Shown here: in pieces, positions 18,155-27,960 of the stretch
How the letters are laid out: the number at the start of each line of letters is the position of its first letter
How positions within the stretch are numbered: the stretch's first letter is position 1
Assembly (NCBI GenBank): GCA_903842575.1
Contig: CAIMMM010000093.1
Span: forward strand, 1-47,168
Reading direction: 5' to 3'
Origin: an uncultured Bacteroidota bacterium
GTDB lineage: Bacteria; Bacteroidota; Bacteroidia; Flavobacteriales; Flavobacteriaceae
Length of the DNA stretch: 47,168 bases
Notes under the pieces: model-generated
Told to the model about the DNA's origin: nothing
Database searches by the model: none
What the model saw: the letters and a program-made list of their open reading frames with translations, nothing else
Translations under genes and position numbers: made by a program

Positions 18155-19345
18155 ATGTACGGAAAACTTCAACAACACTTACAAAACGAATTAAACACTA
18201 TTCAAGATAACGGAATTTTCAAAAAAGAACGCATTATTACTTCCCCGCAAGGAGCAGAAATCACAGTTAATGGCGAGACGGTTTTGAATTTTTGCGCCAA
18301 TAATTATTTAGGATTATCATCCCATCCAGAAGTAATTCAGGCGGCAAAAGACGCTTTGGATTCTCATGGATTCGGAATGTCATCCGTTCGATTTATCTGC
18401 GGAACACAAGATATACACAAGGCTTTAGAGAAAAAAATAGCAGAATTTTACGGAACCGAAGACACCATCCTTTACGCAGCTGCTTTTGATGCAAATGGTG
18501 GGGTTTTCGAACCGTTGTTAGGAGAAGAAGACTGTATCATATCGGATAGTTTGAACCATGCTTCTATTATTGATGGTGTCCGTTTATGTAAAGCAGCACG
18601 ATACCGTTATGAAAATTCCAATATGGAAGATTTGGAACAACAATTAATTCAAGCTACAGCAGCCGGGCATCGATTTAAATTAATAGTTACCGATGGTGTT
18701 TTCTCTATGGACGGATTAGTAGCTCCATTGGATAAAATTTGTGATTTAGCGGATAAATATGATGCGCTAGTAATGGTGGATGAATGTCATGCCGCTGGTT
18801 TTATTGGCGCAACAGGTAAAGGCACCTTGGAGGCAAAAGGGGTAATGGGTAGAGTTGATATTATTACAGGAACATTAGGAAAAGCACTTGGAGGAGCAAT
18901 GGGTGGTTATACTACGGCCAAAAAAGAAATTATAGAAATACTTCGTCAGCGTTCACGCCCTTATTTGTTTTCTAATTCGTTAGCACCAGCTATTGTTGGG
19001 GCTTCAATAAAAGTTTTTGAGTTATTGAAAAAGGATACATCCTTGCGAGACAAACTAGAATGGAACACCAATTATTTCAAAGAAGGATTGCAAAAAGCGG
19101 GCATTGATTTTATAAATGGTGATTCGGCAATTGTTCCAGTAATGTTATATGACGCTAAATTATCACAGTTAATGGCAGATGAATTATTAAAAAAAGGAAT
19201 ATATGTTATTGGTTTCTTTTTCCCAGTGGTACCAAAAGGGAAGGCTAGAATTCGGGTGCAATTATCAGCTGCGCATACAAAAGAGCATATAGATAGAGCA
19301 ATAATTGCATTTACTGAGGTTGCCAAGCAATTAAATGTTATATAA
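18155..19345 (+). CDS. kbl: Glycine C-acetyltransferase (2-amino-3-ketobutyrate CoA ligase)
   Basis: PLP enzyme that cleaves 2-amino-3-ketobutyrate with CoA to glycine and acetyl-CoA, the second step of threonine breakdown. It has 396 residues. [24 protein letters not shown] and [13 protein letters not shown] mark the alpha-oxoamine synthase fold. The PLP lysine lies in [14 protein letters not shown]. The N-terminus ([15 protein letters not shown]) favours Kbl over the close relative BioF. It begins 32 nt after addA. The threonine dehydrogenase partner is not in this window. Confidence 0.93.
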   Translation: MYGKLQQHLQNELNTIQDNGIFKKERIITSPQGAEITVNGETVLNFCANNYLGLSSHPEVIQAAKDALDSHGFGMSSVRFICGTQDIHKALEKKIAEFYGTEDTILYAAAFDANGGVFEPLLGEEDCIISDSLNHASIIDGVRLCKAARYRYENSNMEDLEQQLIQATAAGHRFKLIVTDGVFSMDGLVAPLDKICDLADKYDALVMVDECHAAGFIGATGKGTLEAKGVMGRVDIITGTLGKALGGAMGGYTTAKKEIIEILRQRSRPYLFSNSLAPAIVGASIKVFELLKKDTSLRDKLEWNTNYFKEGLQKAGIDFINGDSAIVPVMLYDAKLSQLMADELLKKGIYVIGFFFPVVPKGKARIRVQLSAAHTKEHIDRAIIAFTEVAKQLNVI

Positions 19346-19368
19346 TTCACGTTTTTTTAACATAACAT

Positions 19369-19399
19369 TTTGTTATTACATTAATACGTATTACTTTTG
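19369..19399 (+). promoter_or_regulatory. Promoter of the OmpA gene
   Basis: TTTG (19369-19372), a 19-nt spacer and TACTTTTG (19392-19399) fit the Bacteroidota consensus well. The leader is about 31 nt, as expected for a strongly expressed outer-membrane protein. Confidence 0.75.
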
Positions 19400-19436
19400 C
19401 TCTATAAATATTCTTAAAATCTAAACAAAATTAAGT

Positions 19437-20834
19437 ATGAAACATCTTAACAAATTATTTGCTGCTATGTTATTGTTAGCTGGGATTAGCTCACAAGCGC
19501 AAGACAGTAACAACCCATGGGCAATATCTTTTGGGACAAACGCAGTAGACACAAGAGTAAGTGCTGCATCAAAATTAGAAGATCAGTTTTCTGAATTCTT
19601 TAATGCACAAGATCATTGGAATATTCTTCCAGTAGTATCTTATGTTGGCATATCGAAATACGTTGGAGACAACTTCTCTTTCGGTGTAACAGGTTCGATT
19701 AATAAAATCACAAAGCATGTTCTTCCTTTGGAAACTCCTCCTGGGGATTATCCAACTATAAATCCTGGAGATTTAAATTATTATGCATTTGATGGAGTTA
19801 TTAATTATAGTTTTATGAACTTAATTAAATCAAAGGTAATTGATCCTTCTGCTCATATTGGTGGAGGTTATACTTGGTTAGGCGAAGATAAACAGGCGGG
19901 TACTTTAAACGGTGGTTTAGGTTTAACCCTTTGGTTTTCAGAATTTGTAGGTTTGTCTTACCGTGCTACATATAAATATTCTTTCGAAGATGTACGTGAA
20001 AATATGCCAACTCATACACAACATTTTGTTGGTCTTACTTTCAAATTTGGAGGAAAAGATACAGATGGTGATGGGATTTATGACAAAGATGATGCATGTC
20101 CAGAAGTTGCTGGTTTAAAACAATTCAATGGTTGTCCAGATTCAGATGGTGATGGAATTACAGATGCAAGTGATGCTTGTCCAGATGTTAAAGGTCCAGT
20201 TGAATTCAACGGTTGTCCTGATACTGATGGAGACGGAATTGTTGACAAAGATGATGCTTGCCCAGATGTTAAAGGGTTAAAAGAGTTTGCAGGTTGTCCT
20301 GACACCGATGGAGATGGGACACAAGATAAAAGCGACAAATGTGTTGATGTTAAAGGACCAAAAGAAAATGCTGGATGTCCTTGGCCAGATAAAGATGGAG
20401 ATAAAGTATTTGATAAAGATGACAAATGTCCAGATGTAGCAGGAACTGTTGCAAACAATGGTTGTCCTGATGTATCTGAAGAAGTAGTTAAACAATTAAA
20501 TGCTTACGCAAAAACTATCTTGTTCAACTCTGGAAAATCTTCTTTCCAACAACAAACATTCCCAGTTCTACAATCAATTACTGCAATATTAAAAGAATAT
20601 CCTTCTGCTAAATTCTCAATTGAAGGGCATACAGACAGTAATGGTTCAGATGCATCTAACCAAAAATTATCTGAAAATAGAGCTGCCGCGGTAAAAAATT
20701 ACTTAATAGAAAACGGCATTGCTGCTTCAAGATTAACATCATCAGGATTAGGAGAATCTAAACCAATTGATTCAAATAAAACTAAAGCAGGTAAAGCAAA
20801 TAACAGAAGAGTAGAAGTGAAATTAGTAAAATAA
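19437..20834 (+). CDS. OmpA family outer-membrane protein with TSP3 repeats
   Basis: A 465-residue outer-membrane protein. It has a signal peptide (cleavage near SSQAQ) and an N-terminal beta-barrel of about 180 residues ending GLTFKFGG. About five thrombospondin type-3 calcium-binding repeats ([15 protein letters not shown], each with a Cys pair) follow at about residues 205-345. The C-terminal OmpA domain binds peptidoglycan ([18 protein letters not shown]). It links the outer membrane to the cell wall and resembles the abundant flavobacterial P60-type proteins. It has its own promoter and a strong terminator. Confidence 0.95.
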   Translation: MKHLNKLFAAMLLLAGISSQAQDSNNPWAISFGTNAVDTRVSAASKLEDQFSEFFNAQDHWNILPVVSYVGISKYVGDNFSFGVTGSINKITKHVLPLETPPGDYPTINPGDLNYYAFDGVINYSFMNLIKSKVIDPSAHIGGGYTWLGEDKQAGTLNGGLGLTLWFSEFVGLSYRATYKYSFEDVRENMPTHTQHFVGLTFKFGGKDTDGDGIYDKDDACPEVAGLKQFNGCPDSDGDGITDASDACPDVKGPVEFNGCPDTDGDGIVDKDDACPDVKGLKEFAGCPDTDGDGTQDKSDKCVDVKGPKENAGCPWPDKDGDKVFDKDDKCPDVAGTVANNGCPDVSEEVVKQLNAYAKTILFNSGKSSFQQQTFPVLQSITAILKEYPSAKFSIEGHTDSNGSDASNQKLSENRAAAVKNYLIENGIAASRLTSSGLGESKPIDSNKTKAGKANNRRVEVKLVK

Positions 20835-20856
20835 TTTCTATCTAAATATTTTTAAG

Positions 20857-20888
20857 AAAACGCTCCGATTATCGGAGCGTTTTTTTTA
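20857..20888 (+). terminator. Terminator of the OmpA gene
   Basis: Perfect inverted repeat AAAACGCTCCGAT/ATCGGAGCGTTTT around one base, followed by a T run. It lies 23 nt after the stop. Confidence 0.92.
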
Positions 20889-20898
20889 TTTTTATAGA

Positions 20899-23664
20899 AT
20901 GTCAAAACCAACCTTTCTTCATCAACTAGCCAAAGTCATTCTTCAAGAGCATTCTGAAAATTTATCAGAGTTGGTTATTGTTTTGCCCAATAAAAGAGCC
21001 AAAGTTTTTCTAATAGAAGAGTTTAAGCATTTGATTACTAAAAATGTTTTTGCTCCAGAAATTATAAGCATAGAAGACTTTGTTCAAGAGATGGCAGGAA
21101 TTCGCTCTGTTGATAGTATAGAATTGTTGTTTGAATTTTATGAATTGTATCTTTCTATTACAGATAAAGAAAATCAAGAGCCTTTTGAATTATTTGCCAA
21201 TTGGGCAAAAACATTATTACAAGACTTTAATGAAATTGATCGATACCTATTAGACCCCAATAAAATATTAAAGTATCTAGAGAATATTAAAGAAATAGAG
21301 CATTGGTCGGTTGATATTGAGAAACACACGTCCCTTATCGAAAAACATTTGGCTTTTTGGAAATTATTACCTCATTATTATCATTCCTTCTACCAACATT
21401 TATTAAAAAAAGGAATTGGTTACCAAGGATTAATTTATAGGGAAGCGGATAAAAACCTCAATTATTTTACCAAAACCATCGGTACAAAAAGCTATGTATT
21501 TGCGGGCTTCAATGCGCTCAATGCCGCCGAAGAAAAGATAGTTCAGCACTTATTAGCTATCAATAAAGCAAAAATCTATTGGGATATTGATGAAACACTT
21601 TTAAGAGATACTTTTCATGATGCAGGGCTTTTTATTCGGAGATTTCAAAAGGAATGGACTTACTATAAAACCAATCCTCTGGAATGGATTGCCAACGATT
21701 ATTCCCAGCCCAAAAATATCCAAATCATTGGCACGCCAAAAGCTATAGGTCAAGCCAAAATTGTGGCCAAAATTATTGAACAACATCAAGAAAATCAATT
21801 AGAAAACAATTTGCAAAATGTGGCTTTAGTACTTGGCGAAGAAAGTCTGTTGCTCCCAGTTTTGTATTCTTTGCCAGCGAGTGTTGATGCATTAAACATC
21901 ACAATGGGATTTTCCAGCAAGAATAATCCAGCTCAGATTTTAATGGCGAAGTTATTCAAAATGCACACCGCAGCACTGTCTAGAAATGCTAGCAGTTATG
22001 TTTTGTACTATAAAGATGTTTTGGATATTTTGACTCATCCCTTGATTGAACCTTTTGTAAATGCGAATGCATTAGTCAACCGCATCAATCAAAATAACTA
22101 CACGTTTATTATTCATAAAAAGATAGCAGAATTACACGCTTCGCCTAATGTATTGTTTTCGTTGTTATTCCAAAAATGGGACACTTCTTCGGTACAAGTT
22201 TTAGAAAATCTGTCGCAAATTTTGTTGCTTATTAAGTCAAATTTGAATTCCGATAATGAAGAAGAAAAAATAACTAATGCTTTCGTCTATTCGATTTTTA
22301 AAGTCATCAACAAACTAATTTCCTATTTCTCGTCGCATAAAACCATTGATAACATCGAGACATTATATGCCATTTACAAGCAAATCATCGACGTTGCCGA
22401 AGTATCCTTTGAAGGAGAGCCTTTGAATGGTTTGCAGGTTATGGGTGTTTTGGAAAGTCGGGTTTTAGACTTTGAAACCGTGATTATCACATCGGTAAAT
22501 GAAGGTAAATTTCCGTCGGGGAAAAGCATGAATTCCTTTATTCCCTATGATGTGAAGCGGGAATATGGTTTGCCAACCTACAAAGAAAAAGATGCTATTT
22601 ACACGTACCATTTTTATCATTTATTGCAACGCGCCAAAAACATTTATTTGCTTTATAATTCCGATAGTGAAGGTATGGATGCAGGCGAAAAGAGCCGTTT
22701 CATCACCCAATTGGAAGTAGAAAAACAAGATAATCACACGTTATCGCATAAAATCTATAATGCCGAAGTTCCCGAAATTGCCCATCAACCCATAGTGGTA
22801 CCTAAATCGGAAAGTGTAAAGATTCGCTTGCGCGAAATTGCCGAAAAAGGATTTTCCCCTTCGTCACTAACTACGTATATTAGAAATCCAATTCAGTTTT
22901 ATTTCCAGCGGGTTTTGCGCATATCCGAAGTGGATGAGGTGGAAGAAAGCATAGCCGTTAATACGCTTGGAACTATTATTCACGGCGCTTTAGAGGAATT
23001 GTACAAGCCCTTTATCGGACGTTTATTGACGCAAGACGACATCAAAAACTGTATTAAGCAAATTGATGAGGAAGTGTTAACCCAATTCAAAAATATTTAC
23101 AAAGAAGGTGAAATTAAAAAAGGGCGCAACCTTTTGGCTTTTGAAGTCGCCAAGCGAAATGTGCTCAACTTCTTGAAGCTTGAACTAGAAGCTATAGGGA
23201 ATGGTGATGAAATACAAATCATAGCTTTGGAGAAACCCTATGAACGCATGTTAACGCATCCAAAATTACCATTCCCGGTTTTGATTAAAGGAAATGTGGA
23301 TCGCATTGAATACCGCAATGGAAAAATTAGAATTATCGATTACAAAACAGGTAAAGTTGAAAAAAGGAATATTACTTTAAAACATTGGAATGGTTTAACG
23401 GCAGATATCAAAAATGATAAAATTATTCAACTTCTCGCCTATGCTTTTATGTTTGAACCAAATACTAAAGGGCTAGAAATGGAGGTAGGAATTGTATCGT
23501 TTAAGAATTTAAAATCGGGTTTTTTACCTTTTAATTTCAAACAGGATAAAGAAGTTACAGAAGTAATTACATCCGAAATCATGAACGAATATTTAGAACA
23601 AATGGTGGTTTTGCTGGAAGATATTTTAGATGTGAATATGCCATTTGAGGAGAAATTAACTTAA
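20899..23664 (+). CDS. addB: PD-(D/E)XK nuclease, AddB-like
   Basis: A 921-residue probable partner of AddA in double-strand-break resection. The N-terminal part resembles an inactivated helicase (LVIVLPNKRAKVFL replaces a clear Walker A). The middle contains GLQVMGVLESRVLDFETVII and FPSGKSMNSF, typical of this family. The C-terminal nuclease domain has LGTIIHGALEEL, KGNVDRIEYRNG and IIDYKTGKVE. Classical AddB carries a four-cysteine iron-sulfur site around the nuclease, but here only one cysteine exists in the whole protein and the expected position reads TYIRNPIQFYF. The cluster is therefore absent. The 3' end overlaps the convergent hydrolase gene by 4 bp. Confidence 0.85.
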   Translation: MSKPTFLHQLAKVILQEHSENLSELVIVLPNKRAKVFLIEEFKHLITKNVFAPEIISIEDFVQEMAGIRSVDSIELLFEFYELYLSITDKENQEPFELFANWAKTLLQDFNEIDRYLLDPNKILKYLENIKEIEHWSVDIEKHTSLIEKHLAFWKLLPHYYHSFYQHLLKKGIGYQGLIYREADKNLNYFTKTIGTKSYVFAGFNALNAAEEKIVQHLLAINKAKIYWDIDETLLRDTFHDAGLFIRRFQKEWTYYKTNPLEWIANDYSQPKNIQIIGTPKAIGQAKIVAKIIEQHQENQLENNLQNVALVLGEESLLLPVLYSLPASVDALNITMGFSSKNNPAQILMAKLFKMHTAALSRNASSYVLYYKDVLDILTHPLIEPFVNANALVNRINQNNYTFIIHKKIAELHASPNVLFSLLFQKWDTSSVQVLENLSQILLLIKSNLNSDNEEEKITNAFVYSIFKVINKLISYFSSHKTIDNIETLYAIYKQIIDVAEVSFEGEPLNGLQVMGVLESRVLDFETVIITSVNEGKFPSGKSMNSFIPYDVKREYGLPTYKEKDAIYTYHFYHLLQRAKNIYLLYNSDSEGMDAGEKSRFITQLEVEKQDNHTLSHKIYNAEVPEIAHQPIVVPKSESVKIRLREIAEKGFSPSSLTTYIRNPIQFYFQRVLRISEVDEVEESIAVNTLGTIIHGALEELYKPFIGRLLTQDDIKNCIKQIDEEVLTQFKNIYKEGEIKKGRNLLAFEVAKRNVLNFLKLELEAIGNGDEIQIIALEKPYERMLTHPKLPFPVLIKGNVDRIEYRNGKIRIIDYKTGKVEKRNITLKHWNGLTADIKNDKIIQLLAYAFMFEPNTKGLEMEVGIVSFKNLKSGFLPFNFKQDKEVTEVITSEIMNEYLEQMVVLLEDILDVNMPFEEKLT

Positions 23665-24443
23665 TTTTTTTTCAGAAATCCCAACAAAATTTGCAGTAAT
23701 TCTTCTCGATTTTCAATGTGACTCATGTGCCCATCAGGGAATGTAGCGAGTTGTACGGGAGTGTTTTCTATTTGTCTCGCATTTTCTTCGTAGTTCAAAA
23801 CAGGATCTTGTTTTCCTAAAATGAGCAATATGGGAAAAGCAGAAAATCGCAAAATAAATTCACGATCTTTTCTAATTTTCATCCCTTCTAAGGAGGCAAT
23901 AATTCCTTGTAAAGATGTCTTTAATGCTTCAACTCTTGTATTTTCTATTTCTTCGAGTAAGAGATCCTGATTTTTTTCACTGAATAAATTAGCAATACTC
24001 AAACGCACAAATGCCGTATAATTTCGTTTTACCGCTTTTATGGCTCTGTTTCTGTTGTGTTTTCGTTCCTCATTATCTGCCCTTGAAGTAGAGTTTAATA
24101 ATATTAAACCTTTTAAAATAGCAGGATACATTTCGGCAAAAGCCAAAGCGATATAGCCGCCCATGGAATGCCCAACAAAGACAGCTTTCCTAATTTTCAA
24201 ATGAGATAATACAATATAAATCATATCGGCTTGATCTTCCACAGAATGAACATAACCCATGTTTTCCGTTTCGCCGTGCCCCAACAAATCGATAGTAATC
24301 ACTCGGTTTTTCTTTAATAATTCAGGAATAAAAGGAATCCACATTTTTTGATTTCCTAGAAAACCATGAAGTAAAACAACGGCGGTGCCCTTGCCCGAGT
24401 CGGTAAAGGAGATTTTAGTGTTTTTGTAGAGGACTGTTTTCAT
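23661..24443 (-). CDS. Alpha/beta hydrolase
   Basis: A 260-residue alpha/beta-hydrolase fold enzyme. The oxyanion-hole motif is LLHGFLGNQKMW, the nucleophile elbow GHSMGGY holds the catalytic Ser, the acid is probably the Asp in GKQDPVL, and the His is in DGHMSHIE. MenH-like and esterase-like relatives share this layout, so the substrate is open. The frame extends to a non-ATG codon at 24476. I use the ATG at 24443 because a -7-like TATTTTTG lies at 24449-24456, leaving almost no leader. Its last 4 bp overlap the addB stop tail to tail. Confidence 0.88.
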   Translation of the reverse strand: MKTVLYKNTKISFTDSGKGTAVVLLHGFLGNQKMWIPFIPELLKKNRVITIDLLGHGETENMGYVHSVEDQADMIYIVLSHLKIRKAVFVGHSMGGYIALAFAEMYPAILKGLILLNSTSRADNEERKHNRNRAIKAVKRNYTAFVRLSIANLFSEKNQDLLLEEIENTRVEALKTSLQGIIASLEGMKIRKDREFILRFSAFPILLILGKQDPVLNYEENARQIENTPVQLATFPDGHMSHIENREELLQILLGFLKKN

Positions 24444-24448
24444 TATTA

Positions 24449-24456
24449 CAAAAATA
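24449..24456 (-). promoter_or_regulatory. -7 element close to the hydrolase start
   Basis: TATTTTTG on the minus strand ends 5 nt before the ATG, so the message would be leaderless or nearly so if this element is used. No clear -33 box. Confidence 0.35.
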
Positions 24457-24524
24457 GATTTTAGGCACGAATACACGAATGATTGTTAATAAAGTTTTGT
24501 GACCAATATAATTTCTGCGATACT

Positions 24525-24576
24525 TGTCATGCTGACAAAGGAAGCATCTCGAGATTTCCCCTTCGTCGGAATGACA
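24525..24576. repeat. Intergenic palindrome with TGTCAT/ATGACA ends
   Basis: Arms 24525-24541 and 24560-24576 pair at 14 of 17 positions, and the loop contains the 8-bp palindrome TCTCGAGA. It has the look of a dispersed flavobacterial intergenic repeat, related in its ends to the TGTCA-type elements elsewhere in this window. Confidence 0.65.
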
Positions 24577-24628
24577 ATAGTAAAGTAAACCAAAAACGGC
24601 TCGCTTTCGCAAACCGTCTATTATCTTT

Positions 24629-24652
24629 TGTCATCCTGAGCTTGTCGAAGGA
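24629..24652. repeat. REP-like arm, copy 3
   Basis: TGTCATCCTGAGCTTGTCGA and the following AGGA match the left arm of the repeat at 4369-4392 and the inverted arm at 13221-13242. It lies just downstream of the aminopeptidase gene, and the second arm is missing here. Confidence 0.65.
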
Positions 24653-24663
24653 ATATTTTCTTT

Positions 24664-25956
24664 CTAAGTGTTCATCAAACTTTCAATTTCCCCCGCTTCA
24701 ATAGGAATATTGCGCATCAAGTTAAAAGGCTCCCCTTTTTCCTGAATGACCACATCATCTTCCAAGCGAATACCAAAACCTTCGGCGGGAATATAAATCC
24801 CGGGCTCTACCGTGAAAACCATATTGGCTTGCATAGGTTCATGTAATAATCCATAATCATGTGTGTCCAATCCCATGTGATGCGACGTTCCATGCATAAA
24901 ATATTTTTTATAAGCTGGCCATTCTGGGTTTTCATTTTGGACATCGGATTTGTCAATTAATCCCAAACCAAGCAATTCCGAAGTCATAACCTTTCCAACT
25001 TCCACATGATATTGTTTCCACAAAGTTCCTGGAGCGAGCATTTTTGTAGCTTCGTTTTTAACGCGCAGAACAGCATTGTAAACTTCTTTTTGACGAATAG
25101 TAAATTTTCCAGAAACGGGCACCATTCGGGTCATATCACTGGAATAATTAGCGTATTCGGCACCAACATCCAGTAAAATTAAATCCCCAGCTTTGCACTG
25201 CAAGTTGTTTTCAATATAATGTAAAACATTAGCGCTATTTCCAGAAGCAATAATGGGCGTGTAGGCAAATCCTTTGGAACGATTGCGTAAAAACTCGTGC
25301 ATAAATTCGGCTTCAATTTCATATTCCATAACGTTCGGCTTCACAAAATTTAAAATTCTGCGAAAGCCTTTTTCTGTAATATCACATGCGGTTTGAATCA
25401 AATCTAACTCTTCACTTTCTTTAATGGAACGAATGCGTTGCAAAATAGTATTTGATTTTTCTACTTTGTGTGCTGGATAATTTTCTTTCCACCATTTTAC
25501 AAAACGGGCTTCTCGAGTTTCTGTGTCAGCGGCAGCGCGATAATGCTCATTGGTGTTGAGGTACATTGTATCGGCATACGCCATAATTTCTTTCAATGTT
25601 TTATGGAAATCTTGTAGCCAAATCACGCTTTTTATTCCCGAAACTTCAAAAGCACGTTCTTTGGTTAGTTTTTCACCTTCCCAAATAGCAATGTGTTCGT
25701 TGGTTTCTTTCAAGAAAAGGATTTCCTTTAAATGGTTATAAGGAGCGTCAGGGAATAGCAACAAAATGCTTTCCTCTTGGTCAACACCACTTAAATAAAG
25801 AATGTCGCGATGTTGTGCAAATGGCAAAGTACTATCGGCAGAAACAGGATAAATATCGTTGGAATTGAAAACAGCAACACTGTTGGGTTTCATTTGCGAA
25901 GTAAACTTGACTCTGTTTTTTATAAATAAAGCGCGATCAATTGGATGGTATTTCAT
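24664..25956 (-). CDS. pepP: Xaa-Pro aminopeptidase (aminopeptidase P family)
   Basis: Metalloenzyme of the M24B family that removes an N-terminal residue before proline. It has 430 residues. The N-terminal domain (to about residue 170) starts with MKYHPIDRALFIKNR. The pita-bread domain carries the dinuclear metal ligands: Asp in LLDVGAEYANYSSDMTR (two Asp), His in HGTSHHMGLDTHD, Glu in FTVEPGIY and Glu in GIRLEDDVV. No signal peptide, so cytosolic. It is in the same direction as the hydrolase, but the two are separated by repeat elements. Confidence 0.95.
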   Translation of the reverse strand: MKYHPIDRALFIKNRVKFTSQMKPNSVAVFNSNDIYPVSADSTLPFAQHRDILYLSGVDQEESILLLFPDAPYNHLKEILFLKETNEHIAIWEGEKLTKERAFEVSGIKSVIWLQDFHKTLKEIMAYADTMYLNTNEHYRAAADTETREARFVKWWKENYPAHKVEKSNTILQRIRSIKESEELDLIQTACDITEKGFRRILNFVKPNVMEYEIEAEFMHEFLRNRSKGFAYTPIIASGNSANVLHYIENNLQCKAGDLILLDVGAEYANYSSDMTRMVPVSGKFTIRQKEVYNAVLRVKNEATKMLAPGTLWKQYHVEVGKVMTSELLGLGLIDKSDVQNENPEWPAYKKYFMHGTSHHMGLDTHDYGLLHEPMQANMVFTVEPGIYIPAEGFGIRLEDDVVIQEKGEPFNLMRNIPIEAGEIESLMNT

Positions 25957-26073
25957 AAGTATTGATTTTTGAGAAATTCAAATTTAGAAAGATTAGAAAC
26001 AATAAAGGTAGATAGAGGCATAAAATTTTGCAAAATGATAAAGATTGACTAAATTTCAAGTTATTTATAAACT

Positions 26074-26928
26074 ATGAAAACAAAAATCATATTACTTATT
26101 GCTTTATTTTTTTCAATTTCCGGAATTTCTCAAGACAAAAAAGCCTATCAAATATTCGACAAAAACGGAAAGAAAATTTGTTACCATAAACTTTTTAAAA
26201 AAACCTTAAAAAGTGAAGTGGTTCTTTTTGGCGAATACCACAACAACAGTATTTCTCATTGGTTGGAACTGGAATTGACTAAGGATATTGCCGAAATAAA
26301 AACAGTTGTGCTTGGTGCCGAAATGCTTGAAGCCGATAATCAAATTCAGTTAAACCAATATTTAAAAGGAGAAATAAATCAAAAAAAATTGGATTCCACA
26401 GCACGATTATGGCCCAATTATAAAACCGATTACAAACCTTTAGTGGATTTTGCCAAAGAAAAAAACATCCCTTTTATCGCTACAAATATACCACGGCGAT
26501 TTGCAGCGATAGTTTCTAAAAAAGGATTTGAAGAGTTGGAAACTCTTACTGAGGAAGAAAAATCTTGGATGGCACCACAACCTATTCCCTATGATGCCAA
26601 TTTACCAGGCTATTTAGAAATGATGAAAATGATGGGCGATCACACTAGTCCTAATATGCCTAAATCCCAAGCGAGTAAGGACGCCACTATGGCTTACTTT
26701 ATCTCTAAGAATTTAGTGGCTAATTCAGTTTTTATTCACTACAATGGCACCTATCATTCCGACAATTTTGAAGGTATAAATTGGTATTTGAAGTATAACA
26801 ATTCCAATATCAAAATAATTACCATTGCAACAGTGGAACAGAAAGATTTATCCAAACTCGAAAAAGACAATTACAATAAAGCAGACTACATTATCGTTAT
26901 AGATGAAGACGTAACAAAAACATATTAG
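26074..26928 (+). CDS. ChaN-like heme-binding family protein
   Basis: A 284-residue exported protein. The N-terminus is a signal peptide (LFFSISGIS then QDKK) with no lipobox Cys. FGEYHNNSISHWLE, GAEMLEADNQ and FIHYNGTYHSDNFEG match the ChaN/DUF399 fold, whose characterised members bind heme and are iron-regulated. The two conserved His-bearing segments (EYHN and TYHSD) are kept. Function here is inferred from the family. It is followed 30 nt later by a lipoprotein gene, suggesting co-transcription. Confidence 0.85.
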   Translation: MKTKIILLIALFFSISGISQDKKAYQIFDKNGKKICYHKLFKKTLKSEVVLFGEYHNNSISHWLELELTKDIAEIKTVVLGAEMLEADNQIQLNQYLKGEINQKKLDSTARLWPNYKTDYKPLVDFAKEKNIPFIATNIPRRFAAIVSKKGFEELETLTEEEKSWMAPQPIPYDANLPGYLEMMKMMGDHTSPNMPKSQASKDATMAYFISKNLVANSVFIHYNGTYHSDNFEGINWYLKYNNSNIKIITIATVEQKDLSKLEKDNYNKADYIIVIDEDVTKTY

Positions 26929-26958
26929 TTTTGTCTAATTTCTAAAAACGAATGAGTT

Positions 26959-27825
26959 ATGAAAAAAATAGGTGTCCTTATAATTTTAATTATATCAGTA
27001 ATTCCTTTTTTCTCTTGTGAAAATGACGTGGCAAGTGAGCCTATGTTGATTATAAAATTCCAATTTGACCCCAATCAAGTTCGCTTAAATAATTTAGGAC
27101 AACCTTCATCGGTACTTGCTGGGAATGCAGCACAATCTCCCATTTTTAATACGATTTCTGCTCATTATGTTGAGATGGCGCCTAACGCAAATACACAATT
27201 AGGGCAAGGAACAATTTTATATCACGCGCCAGAAACTACTTTAGGAGGAGCAAACGCTATTGATTTTGCGCAATCTAAAATTGTAGGCGAAGGAGCAACT
27301 TTTTTAAAAATCCCTTTAAAAGAGGTGCTTGCCGGAAGTTATGAATGGCTTCGGGTTTCATTATCCTATCAAAATTATCAAATTTCAGTTCGAAATCAAG
27401 GGGTGGATTATACGGGAACTTTAGCTAGTTTTGTTGGCTTCAAAACTTATATAAACTCTTTTAATATTGGGAATAACATTTTTGAAATTAACGCCAATAG
27501 AGCACAGGGATATTGGGCTTTTGGTTTAAATGGTCAACCCTACTCTTCTTCGGGGCAAGCTGCTGCAGGCGCCACTACGGTGCCAAATCCGATTGCTTCA
27601 ACCTCGCCAATTCCAGCCGGTTCGTGTGTTGTTACAGGAAAATTTGCCAATAATTTAGTAATCACGGGTACTGAAACCAATGATGTAACGATTACACTTT
27701 CACTTTCCATAAACAATAGTTTTGAATGGCATGAAGTAAATGCAGATGGCAAGTATGAACCAGCTGCAGGCGAAAATGTGGTAGACATGGGATTGCGTGG
27801 TTTGATTCCGAGTTATGTGAAATAA
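26959..27825 (+). CDS. Uncharacterised lipoprotein
   Basis: A 288-residue lipoprotein with signal and lipobox (VIPFFSC, then ENDVASE). The mature protein is rich in beta-strand-forming sequence with Asn/Ala/Gly loops, ending DMGLRGLIPSYVK. I recognise no named domain and no catalytic motif. The acidic residue after the lipid-attached Cys region may influence sorting to the outer membrane. It follows the ChaN-like gene by 30 nt and precedes the sdh promoter, so a role in heme or metal handling at the surface is possible by context only. Confidence 0.75.
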   Translation: MKKIGVLIILIISVIPFFSCENDVASEPMLIIKFQFDPNQVRLNNLGQPSSVLAGNAAQSPIFNTISAHYVEMAPNANTQLGQGTILYHAPETTLGGANAIDFAQSKIVGEGATFLKIPLKEVLAGSYEWLRVSLSYQNYQISVRNQGVDYTGTLASFVGFKTYINSFNIGNNIFEINANRAQGYWAFGLNGQPYSSSGQAAAGATTVPNPIASTSPIPAGSCVVTGKFANNLVITGTETNDVTITLSLSINNSFEWHEVNADGKYEPAAGENVVDMGLRGLIPSYVK

Positions 27826-27900
27826 TCCACCCCCTTTTTTACTCAAAGGGCAACAATAGTTCAACTCACTTTAAACTCATTATAAATTATACTGAAAAGA

Positions 27901-27931
27901 TTGTAGTTCATGTCAAATAGCTGTATTTTTG
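27901..27931 (+). promoter_or_regulatory. sdhCAB promoter
   Basis: TTG (27901-27903), a 20-nt spacer and TATTTTTG (27924-27931). The leader is about 23 nt before the sdhC ATG. Confidence 0.65.
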
Positions 27932-27960
27932 TGTGATTTTCAAACAAAATTTACACAATT

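Noticed and set aside
20078..20458. 126-codon minus-strand frame opposite the OmpA gene
   Set aside because: It mirrors the TSP3 repeats on the other strand, giving an artificial Ser/Pro-rich repeat protein.
24415..24704. Short frames on both strands around 24415-24704
   Set aside because: They run through the dispersed palindromic repeats and gene ends, with no coding features.
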